From assembly GCF_014279995.1 (NCBI RefSeq), contig NZ_CP047935.1:345243-409242 (forward strand): a stretch of 64,000 nt of DNA, written 5' to 3'. The translations under genes were made by a program, and so were the position numbers. Origin of the DNA: Synechococcus sp. BIOS-E4-1. Its GTDB lineage: Bacteria > Cyanobacteriota > Cyanobacteriia > PCC-6307 > Cyanobiaceae. Positions 26,729-35,783 of the stretch are shown in pieces (the first letter of the stretch is position 1; each line of letters begins with the position of its first letter). Under the pieces are notes generated by a model, which ran no database searches, was not told the origin of the DNA, and saw only the letters and a list, made by a program, of their open reading frames with translations.

Positions 26729-27733
26729 ATGACCGACGCCATGGTTCCGGTGAAGGTCGGCGTGATCGGGATTGGCAATATGGGCTGGCATCACGCGCGT
26801 GTGCTCAGCCTGCTCAAGGACGCGGATTTGGTTGGTGTTGCCGACCCGGACGCGCAGCGGGGAGCACTGGCCACCGAGCAGTTCGGCTGTCGCTGGTTCT
26901 CCGATTACCGCACCCTGCTTCAGGAAGTGGAGGCGGTCTGCATTGCAGTGCCGACCCTGCTTCATCACTCCGTAGGCCTGGCTTGCCTGGAGGCTGGTTC
27001 ACACGTGCTGATCGAGAAGCCGATCGCAGCCAGTCAGGAGGAGGCCGCTGCCCTGATTGATGCCGCCAGCCGAGTGGGCCGCTTGCTTCAGGTGGGTCAC
27101 ATCGAACGCTTCAATCCCGCTTTCCGTGAGCTCACCAAGGTGGTGGCCAATGAAGAGGTGGTGGTGCTCGAAGCCCGGCGTCACAGTCCCCACGCTGATC
27201 GAGCCAACGATGTGTCTGTGGTGCTCGATCTGATGATTCACGATCTGGATCTGGTGCTCGAGCTGGCCAGTTCTTCGGTGGTGCAACTGGCGGCAGCAGG
27301 TGGTCGCAGCTCGGACGGGCCGATCGATTACGTCAACGCCACGCTCGGATTTGAAAACGGCGTGGTGGCCAGTCTCACGGCCAGCAAGATGAGTCATCGC
27401 AAGATCCGGACGCTCAGTGCCCACTGCCGGGCCAGCCTTGTTGAGACCGACTTCCTCAATCACAACCTGCACATTCATCGCAGGGCTCATGAGTGGTACT
27501 CCGCGGATCACGGAGAGTTGCTCTATCGCAACGACGGCTTCATCGAGGAGGTGAGCACCACCTCGATCGAGCCCCTGTATGCCGAGCTCGAACACTTCCT
27601 GCAGTGTGTACGAGGTCGCGAAACTCCTGCAGTGGACGGGCAGCAAGCTTCGAGGGCCTTGCGTTTGGCTGATCTGATTGAACAGGCCGTGGAGCAGCCT
27701 GGTGTGGGTGTTGCGATCGAGACTCCGATCTGA
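26729..27733 (+). CDS. Gfo/Idh/MocA-family NAD(P)-dependent oxidoreductase
   Basis: A 334-residue sugar dehydrogenase homologue. VGVIGIGNMGWHHARVL is the N-terminal dinucleotide loop, SHVLIEKPIAASQEEA contains the conserved E-K-P, and GHIERFNPAFREL plus VLDLMIHDLDLVLEL resemble UDP-N-acetyl-sugar 3-dehydrogenases. So oxidation of a nucleotide sugar for envelope polysaccharide is plausible but not proven. ATG at 26729 chosen; the frame is open far upstream inside the CorC gene. It is convergent with the large GH15-like gene; CTGATC and GATCAG in the short gap could form a small hairpin. Confidence 0.85.
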   Translation: MTDAMVPVKVGVIGIGNMGWHHARVLSLLKDADLVGVADPDAQRGALATEQFGCRWFSDYRTLLQEVEAVCIAVPTLLHHSVGLACLEAGSHVLIEKPIAASQEEAAALIDAASRVGRLLQVGHIERFNPAFRELTKVVANEEVVVLEARRHSPHADRANDVSVVLDLMIHDLDLVLELASSSVVQLAAAGGRSSDGPIDYVNATLGFENGVVASLTASKMSHRKIRTLSAHCRASLVETDFLNHNLHIHRRAHEWYSADHGELLYRNDGFIEEVSTTSIEPLYAELEHFLQCVRGRETPAVDGQQASRALRLADLIEQAVEQPGVGVAIETPI

Positions 27734-27754
27734 TCTGGATCAGCCCCTTCCTGA

Positions 27755-30700
27755 TCAGCGCAGTCCTTCCTGATCGGCGAGCTCCCTTAGGGCTTCAATC
27801 TGCCAATGCCGGCATTCGGCTGGAGACGACTGGTAGAACTGAGCCCAGGCAGCTGCTTTGTGCTGGGAATAGTCGCTGCTGTTCTGCTCCGGATGGCGAT
27901 TTCTCCAGCCCACCCTCACGGCGTGGCCGATGACCACATCAAGGGCGATGTCGTCGTCAAAGCGCATCTCGGGATTGGCCGTTGCAAAGGCCATCAGTGA
28001 GAGCAGGCTTTCGGTGCAGAGCTGACGGTATTCAGGAGCTCTAATCCGACTGAGCAGATGCTCCACCTGAATGGCGAAGTTGCGTTCGCCTGGGGTTTTC
28101 TCCCGAAGCAGGGCGCTGGTCAGGCGGTTGCGGCGCTCCAGTTTGTCGCCGATCACCAGCCCACGGCAGTGGTGGAGCAGTGACCAGATCCCTGCATAGA
28201 ACTCTTTGGGCACCTGCTGCAGTGAGCCCAGGCGGATCCGGTGCTGGAGCCAGTCGCTACCACTGGGGCTCTCATCCAGGGGTTCGGGGATGTTCCATTG
28301 CACCTTGCCGCTTAGGTGCAACAGTTCCCGACGTTGCAGGGCCGCTCTGGCATGGTCGACGTCGGCCAGCACTGTGCGCAGGCGCAAGCTGATGCGATGA
28401 GGCGGTTCATCGCACAGGGCTTCGAAGGCTTCGTCCTGACCGCACCGTTGCTCGGCGGCCAGCTCTGAGGTCAGCAACAGCAGCAGCTGCCCGAGCTGGA
28501 AGGTCAGAGATCCTCGGATCATGCTCGGTTCGCGCCTGGCGATCCCGTCCAGGGCCAGCAGTAACTCCTGCTGAAGCATCCGTTCACGACCGTCACTGCC
28601 GCAGGTGCGCTCAATCAGTGCTGCGATCGACTGGCTGGAGACAGGACTGGTCAGTCGCGAGTCGCTGCTGTAGTTCCGGCCGATCACAACCTGCTTCTGA
28701 CGGCTCAGCAGGTCCGTGAGTGCATCCTCCAGTTGAGGATGAATCAGTCCCATGGCGCCGGCGCAGCGCCTGGCCACATTCCAGTCCTCCTGGCTGAGAC
28801 CGCGTCGGTAGATCTCCTGCAGCAGTGTGGCCAGCTCAACCGGAGTTCCCTTGGGTCCGCTGAGGATGGCCTGCTGACCGAGTTGTTGCGTTAACAGCTC
28901 CAGGACCTCCGCTTGTTCCCGCAGCGAATGGCTGCTCCACAGCCTCTGGCGCAGCTCTTCCAGGGGAATGTCATCCAGTTCCTGCTCCTGTGCAGCTGTG
29001 AGGTCGCTCAGATCGGTGGAGGCCTGCAGCAGTTCAGCTGCTTGTTCGGCCTTCTCCGGTGGTCTGCTGCCCTCGCTTTCATTCGGCAGCGTTAACCACT
29101 GGGCTTTGCTGGCCAGGGTCCCGAGATCAGCGAAATCCACAGCAATGTCTTCGATGCTGCCGCTCTGCAGGCGTTGGGTGAGTTCCAGCAGAAGCGTTTC
29201 GTGTCGCTCAAGCAGAGCGGCCTGTACGGGGATCAGCAGCAGCGGAGCTCCCTGCCCCTGCCAGTGCCGTTGGAGCAGATGCAGCTCGTTAACGATGCTT
29301 TCGACCAGCTGTCTCGGGTCATGGCTGAGAAAGAACGTGCCCTCCTCCAGCACTGCAGGCAGAAAAGCCAGTTGTTGTCCGCCCTGGCGATAGAGACGCG
29401 CCGTGACCGCGGTTTCCGGTCGAAGTGGTGGGTGGCCGCTGAGACCAAGGGCGGCGTCGGCACCAATCTTTCCAAACCGTTCTCGCAGAGCTTCAGATGG
29501 CAGCACCGTTAGCTCAGCAAACTCAGGATTGCTGATCGGCAACCCCAGTTTCTCCAGTTTGCGCGCGACGGCGGCATCCTCGGGAACCAGCGAAACCATC
29601 ACTGTCTCCGCTCCCAGCGAGGCGGGCAGTCGCCTTCCGCAGGGGTCAAGATCCTCTGCCTTGATCAGTCCGTCCAGGAGCATCTCTCCAATCCAGGCGA
29701 GGCTCTGGGTCCAGAGCAACGGCACGTTCTCGTTGGCGATGCGTCGCTGACTTCCAGGTGCACGCCGTTCCAGCTCCAGCTGCTCAGCGGGCACAAGGTA
29801 CAGCTCTGGGAACAGTCGTTCTCCATCGCGTTCCACCTGCAGTGCCTGCAGACGTTCATGCCAGAGGTTGGCCTCGTCCCAGCGCTGCTCGAAACAGGCG
29901 GTGACCAATTCATAGGCGAGGAACAGCGGCCATTCCGATTCGATTCCTTCAAAGGTGGCCAGCTCTTCACGCTCGTAATGCAGCCGGGTGATGTCTTCCA
30001 CCACCGTCTGATGCCCATCCCTGCGAAAGCGCTTGTAGCCGTAGGGACCTCCCAGCTCGCGCCTGATCCGCCTGTTGGTGCGCTCCACCAGCGCTCGATC
30101 CTCCACCGCCCAGGCGGGGTAGCCGATCACTGAGAGGCAGGCGCTGTCGACTTCTTTGCTTGCTGACTCACGCGGCAGCAACCCCGTTAGGGCTCGCCGC
30201 AGACGCACCACGGCACCGTGTGGAATCAGCACCTGCATGCTTCCATCTCCGTGAGAAGCGCAGAGATCAACCCCGTCCAGTGCCTCCAGTGCGGCCTTGG
30301 CCATACCGATCGAACTGGCATTTCTTTCGGGCAGGCCGTGATTGCCCTTGTCGCCACGCTCCCAGATGCCGTAATCGGCGACGCGGTAGGCCCTGGCGAC
30401 GTAATAGACAAGGTTCTGGACAAAGGATGCTTCGTGGCTGTTATGGATGACAGCCAGGCCGCTGGAGCTCAGCTGGGCCAGCTGCAACAGAAACAGTGAT
30501 GTGGCATCCAGCTGCAGATGACCCCATCCTTCATCAGGAACGACTGGGGATCCGCTGGCACTGTCGTACTTCGCATGCAAAGCATCCAGTGGATCGAGGC
30601 TGCTTTTAAAGCGCTCCACTTTTTCGGCCTGACGCATCATGGCGTTCAGCAATCCCCGCATCAGGTCGATGACGCGCTGTTCGAGCTCCCAGCAGCGTTG

Positions 30701-30943
30701 ACAGCTGCCCTTTTGGCGCCGGTGGGCGATCGCCAGACCCCAGACGCACTGGATCGAATAAATGCAGTCGCGGACCCAGGCGTCACCGTAATTGCCATGC
30801 ACGGTGTGGGCCGTGCTGGCAGGCAGCAGCCCACTGATCGGGTTCTGTCGCTGCAGCACCACGCGCTCGATGGAGCGGTCGAGCTGCGTCAGCCGCTGCG
30901 CACGCAGCTGATCCTCTTCACGGGTCGGGTGCGACAGAACCAT
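27755..30943 (-). CDS. GH15-like protein related to phosphorylase kinase alpha/beta
   Basis: A 1062-residue protein. The N-terminal 400 residues look like an (alpha/alpha)6 glucoamylase-type domain: GLLPASTAHTVHGNYGDAWV, RDCIYSIQCVWGLA, WGHLQLDATSLFLLQLAQL, YGIWERGDKGNHGLPERNAS and GPYGYKRFRRDGHQ. The arrangement is that of phosphorylase kinase regulatory subunits, annotated in cyanobacteria as GH15. The C-terminal 500 residues are Leu/Gln-rich helices with no obvious catalytic motif. Whether it hydrolyses glucan or regulates glycogen metabolism is open. ATG at 30943 is preferred because a longer start (30988) would leave four bases to the divergent glycosyltransferase start. Confidence 0.82.
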   Translation of the reverse strand: MVLSHPTREEDQLRAQRLTQLDRSIERVVLQRQNPISGLLPASTAHTVHGNYGDAWVRDCIYSIQCVWGLAIAHRRQKGSCQRCWELEQRVIDLMRGLLNAMMRQAEKVERFKSSLDPLDALHAKYDSASGSPVVPDEGWGHLQLDATSLFLLQLAQLSSSGLAVIHNSHEASFVQNLVYYVARAYRVADYGIWERGDKGNHGLPERNASSIGMAKAALEALDGVDLCASHGDGSMQVLIPHGAVVRLRRALTGLLPRESASKEVDSACLSVIGYPAWAVEDRALVERTNRRIRRELGGPYGYKRFRRDGHQTVVEDITRLHYEREELATFEGIESEWPLFLAYELVTACFEQRWDEANLWHERLQALQVERDGERLFPELYLVPAEQLELERRAPGSQRRIANENVPLLWTQSLAWIGEMLLDGLIKAEDLDPCGRRLPASLGAETVMVSLVPEDAAVARKLEKLGLPISNPEFAELTVLPSEALRERFGKIGADAALGLSGHPPLRPETAVTARLYRQGGQQLAFLPAVLEEGTFFLSHDPRQLVESIVNELHLLQRHWQGQGAPLLLIPVQAALLERHETLLLELTQRLQSGSIEDIAVDFADLGTLASKAQWLTLPNESEGSRPPEKAEQAAELLQASTDLSDLTAAQEQELDDIPLEELRQRLWSSHSLREQAEVLELLTQQLGQQAILSGPKGTPVELATLLQEIYRRGLSQEDWNVARRCAGAMGLIHPQLEDALTDLLSRQKQVVIGRNYSSDSRLTSPVSSQSIAALIERTCGSDGRERMLQQELLLALDGIARREPSMIRGSLTFQLGQLLLLLTSELAAEQRCGQDEAFEALCDEPPHRISLRLRTVLADVDHARAALQRRELLHLSGKVQWNIPEPLDESPSGSDWLQHRIRLGSLQQVPKEFYAGIWSLLHHCRGLVIGDKLERRNRLTSALLREKTPGERNFAIQVEHLLSRIRAPEYRQLCTESLLSLMAFATANPEMRFDDDIALDVVIGHAVRVGWRNRHPEQNSSDYSQHKAAAWAQFYQSSPAECRHWQIEALRELADQEGLR

Positions 30944-30992
30944 GGTGGCTAACGCGACCGGATCTAGATTCTCTCGTGCAGCGGACACGCGG

Positions 30993-31739
30993 ATGGAAGC
31001 ACTGACAACGGGTCCGCGCGATCAACGTCGTTGCCAAGTTCTCGACATTCCCGTTGATGCCTGCCGAGATGTGACTTCCGCAGCCATCGGCCTGCATGCA
31101 GAGGGGGGAGGTCAGATCGTCACGCTGAATGCTGAGATGACGATGCTCGCTCGCCGCAACACCGACCTGGGTGCTGTGATCCGAGCTGCTGATCTGGTGG
31201 TTCCTGACGGTGCCGGTGTGGTCTGGGCTCTTGCGCGCCAGGGCATCAAGGTGCGGCGCAGTCCAGGAATCGAACTTGCCTGGTCGTTGCTCAAGTATGC
31301 AGAAGCCCATGGTTGGCGCATCGCACTTGTCGGGGCGTCGCCTGAAGTGATGGACAGGTTGTCTGACCGACTGGCTCAGCAGAGTCCAGCGCTGCAGCTG
31401 GTTTTTGCAGAACACGGATATCAGGAGGCCAGTGCCTGGCCGGAGCTTGAAACCAGGTTGCGGCAACTCAGGCCCGATCTGGTTCTTGTGGCTCTTGGGG
31501 TGCCCCTCCAGGAGATTTGGATCCAGAGAATGCGCGATCATCTCCCCGGTCTTTGGATGGGAGTTGGCGGCAGCTTTGATGTCTGGTCAGGTTTGAAACA
31601 ACGTGCCCCAGGCTGGACCAGTCGTTTGCGGCTGGAGTGGCTTTACAGGCTGTGCCAGGACCCAAGCCGCTGGAGGCGCTATCTCGCTCTGCCTCAATTT
31701 GCTTGGGCGGTGCTGCGCAGCGGGAAGCTGCAGGGCTGA
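30993..31739 (+). CDS. WecG/TagA/CpsF-family glycosyltransferase
   Basis: A 248-residue GT26-type enzyme that transfers an N-acetylmannosamine-like sugar to a lipid-linked acceptor in cell-envelope polysaccharide synthesis. Family blocks: IVTLNAEMTMLARRN, AADLVVPDGAGVVWA with the catalytic-site Asp, SPGIELAWSLL, and LRPDLVLVALGVPLQEIWI. The C-terminal helices are Arg- and Trp-rich and may touch the membrane. ATG at 30993. It ends five bases before the convergent psbK stop. Confidence 0.88.
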   Translation: MEALTTGPRDQRRCQVLDIPVDACRDVTSAAIGLHAEGGGQIVTLNAEMTMLARRNTDLGAVIRAADLVVPDGAGVVWALARQGIKVRRSPGIELAWSLLKYAEAHGWRIALVGASPEVMDRLSDRLAQQSPALQLVFAEHGYQEASAWPELETRLRQLRPDLVLVALGVPLQEIWIQRMRDHLPGLWMGVGGSFDVWSGLKQRAPGWTSRLRLEWLYRLCQDPSRWRRYLALPQFAWAVLRSGKLQG

Positions 31740-31744
31740 GCGCT

Positions 31745-31888
31745 TCAGCGGAAACCGACGGATGCCTGCCAGACGAAGGCCAGCAACAGGAAAAACAGAG
31801 GAATGATCGGGAGGATGTCGATCAGCGGGCCGAACGCCTGATAAGCCTCTGGAAGTTGAGCCAGTAGATCGAGGGAGAAAGCAGCCAT
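31745..31888 (-). CDS. psbK: Photosystem II protein K
   Basis: A 47-residue, single-pass thylakoid protein: short N-terminal presequence ([19 protein letters not shown]) then [20 protein letters not shown] and the C-terminal QASVGFR. The [27 protein letters not shown] core is diagnostic for PsbK, which sits near CP43 and stabilises PSII dimers. The N-terminal residues before the helix are normally removed in the mature protein. It lies 29 bases downstream of tgt on the same strand, an arrangement seen in other cyanobacteria. Confidence 0.95.
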   Translation of the reverse strand: MAAFSLDLLAQLPEAYQAFGPLIDILPIIPLFFLLLAFVWQASVGFR

Positions 31889-31917
31889 CCCGGCGGAACA
31901 CGGTCAGTGTGCGGACG

Positions 31918-33042
31918 CTACCACGTGTGATGAGCCGGAGAGTCCTCTTCCCAGGGAGCGAAATCCTCTGAAAAACAGCCGTCCTTGATCGCCTGCCCCA
32001 TGGCGGTGGTGAAGCGGATCAGGTGGGTGAGGTTGTGCAGGCTGAGCAGGGTCAGCCCCAACAGCTCATCACTGCGGATCAGATGGTGCAGATAGGAGCG
32101 GCTGTGCTTCCGGCAGGCCTGGCACGGACAGGTCGTGTCCAGCGGCGTGTGGTCATGACGGAAACGGGCGTTGCGCAGATTCCAGCGCTCACCACCCACA
32201 AGGGCTGTGCCGTGCCGGCCAAGCCGGGTTGGCAGCACACAGTCGAACAGATCGATGCCGTTGGCGACGGCAACGCTCATTTCCCTCAGGGTGCCGATTC
32301 CCATCAGATAACGGGGGCGATCGTCCGGAAGCAGTGGAGTGACCTGGCGCACGATCCGGTGCATGTCTTCCACGGGTTCGCCCACGCTGACCCCACCAAT
32401 AGCGATTCCCGGCAGATCGAAGCTGGCGACCGCGCGGGCGCTGGCGTCACGAAGGTGTGGGAAGCAGCCTCCCTGCACAATGCCGAACAGAGCCTGATCG
32501 GTCCTCTGATGGGCATTCACACAGCGCTCCAGCCAGGCATGGGTTCGACGACTGGCCTCCTTCACATCGTTCTCCGTTGCCGGATAGGGAGGGCATTGAT
32601 CGAAGGCCATGGCCACATCCGCCCCCAGTGCTATCTGGATCTCCATCGACCGCTCCGGGGTGAGCAGGATGCGACTGCCGTTGCGTGGGTTGCGGAAATC
32701 CACTCCCTGGTCATCGATGCGATTGAGATCGCCGAGGCTGAAAACCTGAAATCCACCGGAATCGGTGAGCATTGGTCCGTTCCAGCCCATGAACCGATGC
32801 AGTCCGCCTGCGGCCTCCACGACCGTCTCGCCGGGTTGCAGATGCAGGTGGTAAGTGTTGGACAGAACCATCTGGGCCCCGGTGGTTGCCAACTGATCCG
32901 CACTGACCCCTTTCACTGTGGCCAGGGTCCCTACCGGCATGAACCGCGGCGTGTCAACAACTCCATGCGGGGTTGAGAACGCTCCGCAGCGTGCATCCGT
33001 GCGGCAACAGTGAGCGCTGATCTTGAAGTCGAACACGCGCAT
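31918..33042 (-). CDS. tgt: tRNA-guanine transglycosylase
   Basis: Tgt exchanges guanine 34 for preQ1 in GUN-anticodon tRNAs. The 374-residue sequence has the catalytic [11 protein letters not shown] (Asp94), [40 protein letters not shown] with the nucleophile Asp, and a zinc site [17 protein letters not shown] followed by the downstream His in SLHNLTHL. Start ATG at 33042 gives [13 protein letters not shown]. psbK follows; it is divergent from cobS by 28 bases. Confidence 0.95.
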   Translation of the reverse strand: MRVFDFKISAHCCRTDARCGAFSTPHGVVDTPRFMPVGTLATVKGVSADQLATTGAQMVLSNTYHLHLQPGETVVEAAGGLHRFMGWNGPMLTDSGGFQVFSLGDLNRIDDQGVDFRNPRNGSRILLTPERSMEIQIALGADVAMAFDQCPPYPATENDVKEASRRTHAWLERCVNAHQRTDQALFGIVQGGCFPHLRDASARAVASFDLPGIAIGGVSVGEPVEDMHRIVRQVTPLLPDDRPRYLMGIGTLREMSVAVANGIDLFDCVLPTRLGRHGTALVGGERWNLRNARFRHDHTPLDTTCPCQACRKHSRSYLHHLIRSDELLGLTLLSLHNLTHLIRFTTAMGQAIKDGCFSEDFAPWEEDSPAHHTW

Positions 33043-33070
33043 CTCCGCCCGACCTCTGACCCTACGGTGA

Positions 33071-33886
33071 GTGAACTCCCTGATCTGCGCTGCTCTGCGG
33101 TCTGTCTCTCCCCCTTGGTTGCGTGATCTGGCCGGTGCCTGGGTGTTCTATTCGGTGCTGCCCGGCTGGCCGTGGCCTGCACCCCGTTTCGAGCGCATTG
33201 CTCGCTTTGCCCCCTGGATCGGAGCGGTGATCGGCGGGTTGATGGCAGCTCTCTGGTTCCTGCTGAGTGCTCTGAACTGGCCACCTGTGGCGATGGCACC
33301 TGTCGTATTGGCTCTTGGCCTCTGGCTGACAGGTGGGCTCCATCTGGATGGACTGATGGACACGGCCGACGGTCTCGCTGCAGGCAGCAGTCGTTGTCTT
33401 GAGGCGATGGATGACAGTCGTGTCGGGGCCAGTGGTGTTCAGGCGGCGTTCATCGTGCTGCTGCTCCAGTTTTCAGCTCTGGTCCAGCTGGCTGGGTTCG
33501 CCCCGGCTGCCCTGGTGTTTTCAGCGATCTTCGCGAGGGTCTCGCCGCTATGGGCCATGGGGCGCTTCGGTTATCTGCGCGCACAGGACAGAGGTACTGC
33601 GGCGTTCCATCGCCGCAACTGGTGTGGTTGGAGTGAAGGCAGCCCAACCCTGTTGTTGTTGCTTGCCATAGGGCTGCTGCTGTGGGGTCTACAGCCCCGT
33701 CTGCTGATTGTTTGGATCGGCGTCGCTTTGCTTGGGACCTTGGCAGCTCTGCTTCCGGCTGAGTGGCTGGGCAGGCGTCTGGGGGGCCACAGCGGCGACA
33801 GTTATGGCGCCACTTTGATGATCTGCGAAACGCTCACTCTTCTGGCTTTTGCGTTGCTAGCTCCCGCTCTGTTGCCGGCAGCTTGA
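33071..33886 (+). CDS. cobS: Adenosylcobinamide-GDP ribazoletransferase
   Basis: The penultimate enzyme of the cobalamin lower-ligand assembly, joining alpha-ribazole to adenosylcobinamide-GDP in the inner membrane. The 271-residue chain is strongly hydrophobic (five or six segments) and carries [19 protein letters not shown] and [10 protein letters not shown] in the N-terminal half and [17 protein letters not shown] near the end, the family signatures with acidic metal ligands. GTG at 33071 is the start. The last 53 bases overlap the convergent histidine kinase gene. Confidence 0.92.
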   Translation: MNSLICAALRSVSPPWLRDLAGAWVFYSVLPGWPWPAPRFERIARFAPWIGAVIGGLMAALWFLLSALNWPPVAMAPVVLALGLWLTGGLHLDGLMDTADGLAAGSSRCLEAMDDSRVGASGVQAAFIVLLLQFSALVQLAGFAPAALVFSAIFARVSPLWAMGRFGYLRAQDRGTAAFHRRNWCGWSEGSPTLLLLLAIGLLLWGLQPRLLIVWIGVALLGTLAALLPAEWLGRRLGGHSGDSYGATLMICETLTLLAFALLAPALLPAA

Positions 33887-34979
33887 GCAGAAAGGCATTG
33901 CCTTGCGCGGGCAAATCCGGATCCAGGGCTTTGGGTTCGGTGTGAAGGTTCAGAGAGCCGCCGCGGTTTTCAGCCAGGCGACGGGCCAGGGACAGACCCA
34001 GGCCGGAGCCTGGGCGATCGATGCTGCTGCTGCCACGCTCTCCTTGCTGGAAAATGCGCTGATGCTCCGTGGCGGGAATGCTGGGGCCTGCGTCCCAGAC
34101 GCAGATTGCATGGTTCAGAAGCCTCAGGCCAAGTGCGCATCCTGGCGGGCTGTAGCGGAAGGCGTTTTCCAGCAGGTTGGCCACGATTTCAGCCATCACT
34201 GCATCGGCGGCTGGGCGAGCGGCCTGGGTCCAGGCAGTCCAATGGTCAGGGCCATGCCAAGGCCTGTTCTGCAGGGTCGCTGTTGCAGAAGCCCTCTGGA
34301 TCAGAGGATGGAGCAGATCTGCCACGGTCAGGTCTGGAGCATCTACGGGAACGGGTGGCAGCAGCAGAGGTGTGGAAGCATCCGCCTCGAGCCTGAGGTC
34401 GCCCCGGCCGATTCGGTCGAGAGACTGGAGATAACGATCCAGCTGATCCTGTTCCTGAATCAGGCTTTCCACCAATGAGCGCTGCTGATCTTCGGGGCCG
34501 ATGCGACGCAGCAGCAGTTGGGCGTAGGTGCGCAGAGCTGTGAGGGGATTGCGCAGCTGGTGCACCACCAAATTCAGCTGCTGGCGTTGCTCGTCCAGTT
34601 GGTGATGAAGCTTTTGCCGATCCTGTTCAAGACCGAGAATGCAAGCGAGCGTTTCCGCGCAGATCTGAAGGCGAGGGTCATGCTCGACGGGCCTGCCTGG
34701 CAGGGGTCGTTGCTCGGCACGTAGCACGCCTAGCAACAGGCTCTCATGTCGCAAGGGATACCAGCGACGTTCCTGGGCCACGCTGCGCAGGCTGGGATCT
34801 TCGGAGATGGCGGGTGGCAGGGCTGAATCGACCGGCCACTGAGCCACGAGAGTCAGGGTGGGGGTCGAGCCCTGGTCTCGGTCGGTGACGTACAGGGCAA
34901 GACGGGCCATGGCCGTATCGACCGCCAAAGACTGCAGCTGCTGCTGCGCTAGCTCGAGGAACCGATCGGACAGTTGCAT
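33834..34979 (-). CDS. Two-component sensor histidine kinase, no transmembrane segment
   Basis: 381 residues: a sensor-like N-terminal region (1-115, GAF-type guess), a short coiled linker, then HisKA with LNLVVHQLRNPLTALR, phosphoacceptor His140, and HATPase with N box EIVANLLENAFRYSPPG, G1 VWDAGPSI and G2 PGSGLGLSLARRL. No membrane segment is visible, so it should be cytosolic and sense an internal cue. No response regulator lies beside it, so the partner is elsewhere. ATG at 34979; a gene-free 390-base region follows on the other side. Confidence 0.88.
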   Translation of the reverse strand: MQLSDRFLELAQQQLQSLAVDTAMARLALYVTDRDQGSTPTLTLVAQWPVDSALPPAISEDPSLRSVAQERRWYPLRHESLLLGVLRAEQRPLPGRPVEHDPRLQICAETLACILGLEQDRQKLHHQLDEQRQQLNLVVHQLRNPLTALRTYAQLLLRRIGPEDQQRSLVESLIQEQDQLDRYLQSLDRIGRGDLRLEADASTPLLLPPVPVDAPDLTVADLLHPLIQRASATATLQNRPWHGPDHWTAWTQAARPAADAVMAEIVANLLENAFRYSPPGCALGLRLLNHAICVWDAGPSIPATEHQRIFQQGERGSSSIDRPGSGLGLSLARRLAENRGGSLNLHTEPKALDPDLPAQGNAFLLKLPATERELATQKPEE

Positions 34980-35371
34980 CAGCCGAACTGCATCACGGAA
35001 TACAGACGGTCGTGCGGTACAGCATCTGGACTGCTTGCCAAATTGGGAAAAAGTCTTAAGGTTGGAGATGCGACCAAAAGCACGGCCCCTGGGAGGCCTT
35101 GCTCCTTCGTTGCTCCGATTGAGGTTGCACTTTCCGTGCCACCAAGGTTACAGCAGAGGTTGATGAATCCCCTGTTGACGTCGACATTCGTCGTTGTGAG
35201 CAATGGAGTGTGTCTTATTTGCGAGCCGGCCTTCTCCGGATTTCCGCAGTCCGAACGCTGATGACCTGAATGCTTCCCTTGCGGATCGATCAGGCCATTG
35301 CCCAACCAACGGCTCAGCCCAACAGCTCCCTTCAGTCCACCTCTCAGCTCCCGTCTGCGGGAGGCAAATTT
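34980..35371. other. Gene-free interval between kinase and DUF3155 genes
   Basis: About 390 bases with no convincing protein frame. It must hold two divergent promoters, for the histidine kinase and for DUF3155. A few short inverted segments occur (for example GGCC-CCTGGGA-GGCC near 35086), none followed by a T run. The length leaves room for an untranslated leader or a small RNA, but nothing specific identifies one. Confidence 0.5.
35359..35364 (+). promoter_or_regulatory. Strong ribosome-binding site for DUF3155
   Basis: GGGAGG lies seven bases before the ATG at 35372. Clear Shine-Dalgarno sites are scarce among neighbours in this window, so this one decides the start against the longer open frame beginning at 35270, and suggests a well-translated gene. 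Confidence 0.7.
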
Positions 35372-35740
35372 ATGTCTAAGAAGCGCAAGCGGATTAGCCG
35401 CCGCCGTCTTGCCGGTCAGCGTGTCCTGGCCCACGTGCCCACGTTCCATCTGGAAACCGGTGAACACAAGCCCGTCACAGCGGCCCGCCGCTTCATTGCT
35501 GAAGGCTGTCTTGTTCCTCCAGCGTTGCTGAACGTGCGGCGCAATGAGCACACCACCGACCGTTTCTTCTGGGGCGAAAAGGGCCTTTTCAGTGCTCAGT
35601 ATGCGGAGGAAAATCACTTTCTCTTCCCATCGCTGCGCACCATCGTCGACCGCGTTGGCGAAGAGGTGATCTTTGAAGGCCTGGAGCTTTCCTCCGACGA
35701 TTGGGAAGAGATGGAAGAGTACGAATACGCCTTCGTTTGA
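35372..35740 (+). CDS. DUF3155 cyanobacterial protein
   Basis: 122 residues starting MSKKRKRISRRRLAGQRVL, a very basic N terminus, and ending in a strongly acidic helix (SSDDWEEMEEYEYAFV). The middle carries PTFHLETGEHKPVTAARRFI and FFWGEKGLFS. The family is conserved in cyanobacteria, with no established role; the basic start suggests nucleic acid or membrane contact. The start is set by the GGGAGG site seven bases upstream. A 10-bp inverted repeat follows the stop. Confidence 0.85.
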   Translation: MSKKRKRISRRRLAGQRVLAHVPTFHLETGEHKPVTAARRFIAEGCLVPPALLNVRRNEHTTDRFFWGEKGLFSAQYAEENHFLFPSLRTIVDRVGEEVIFEGLELSSDDWEEMEEYEYAFV

Positions 35741-35755
35741 ATCAGGCGTAGTGAC

Positions 35756-35783
35756 GTCCTGGCTGGGCTATTGCAGCCAGGAC
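35756..35783. terminator. Inverted repeat between convergent DUF3155 and esterase genes
   Basis: GTCCTGGCTG (35756-35765) and CAGCCAGGAC (35774-35783) are perfect complements around an eight-base loop. The esterase stop codon (TAG) lies in the loop and its last codons form one arm. There is no T run, so it may be a shared bidirectional 3'-end hairpin that stabilises or ends both transcripts. Confidence 0.5.
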
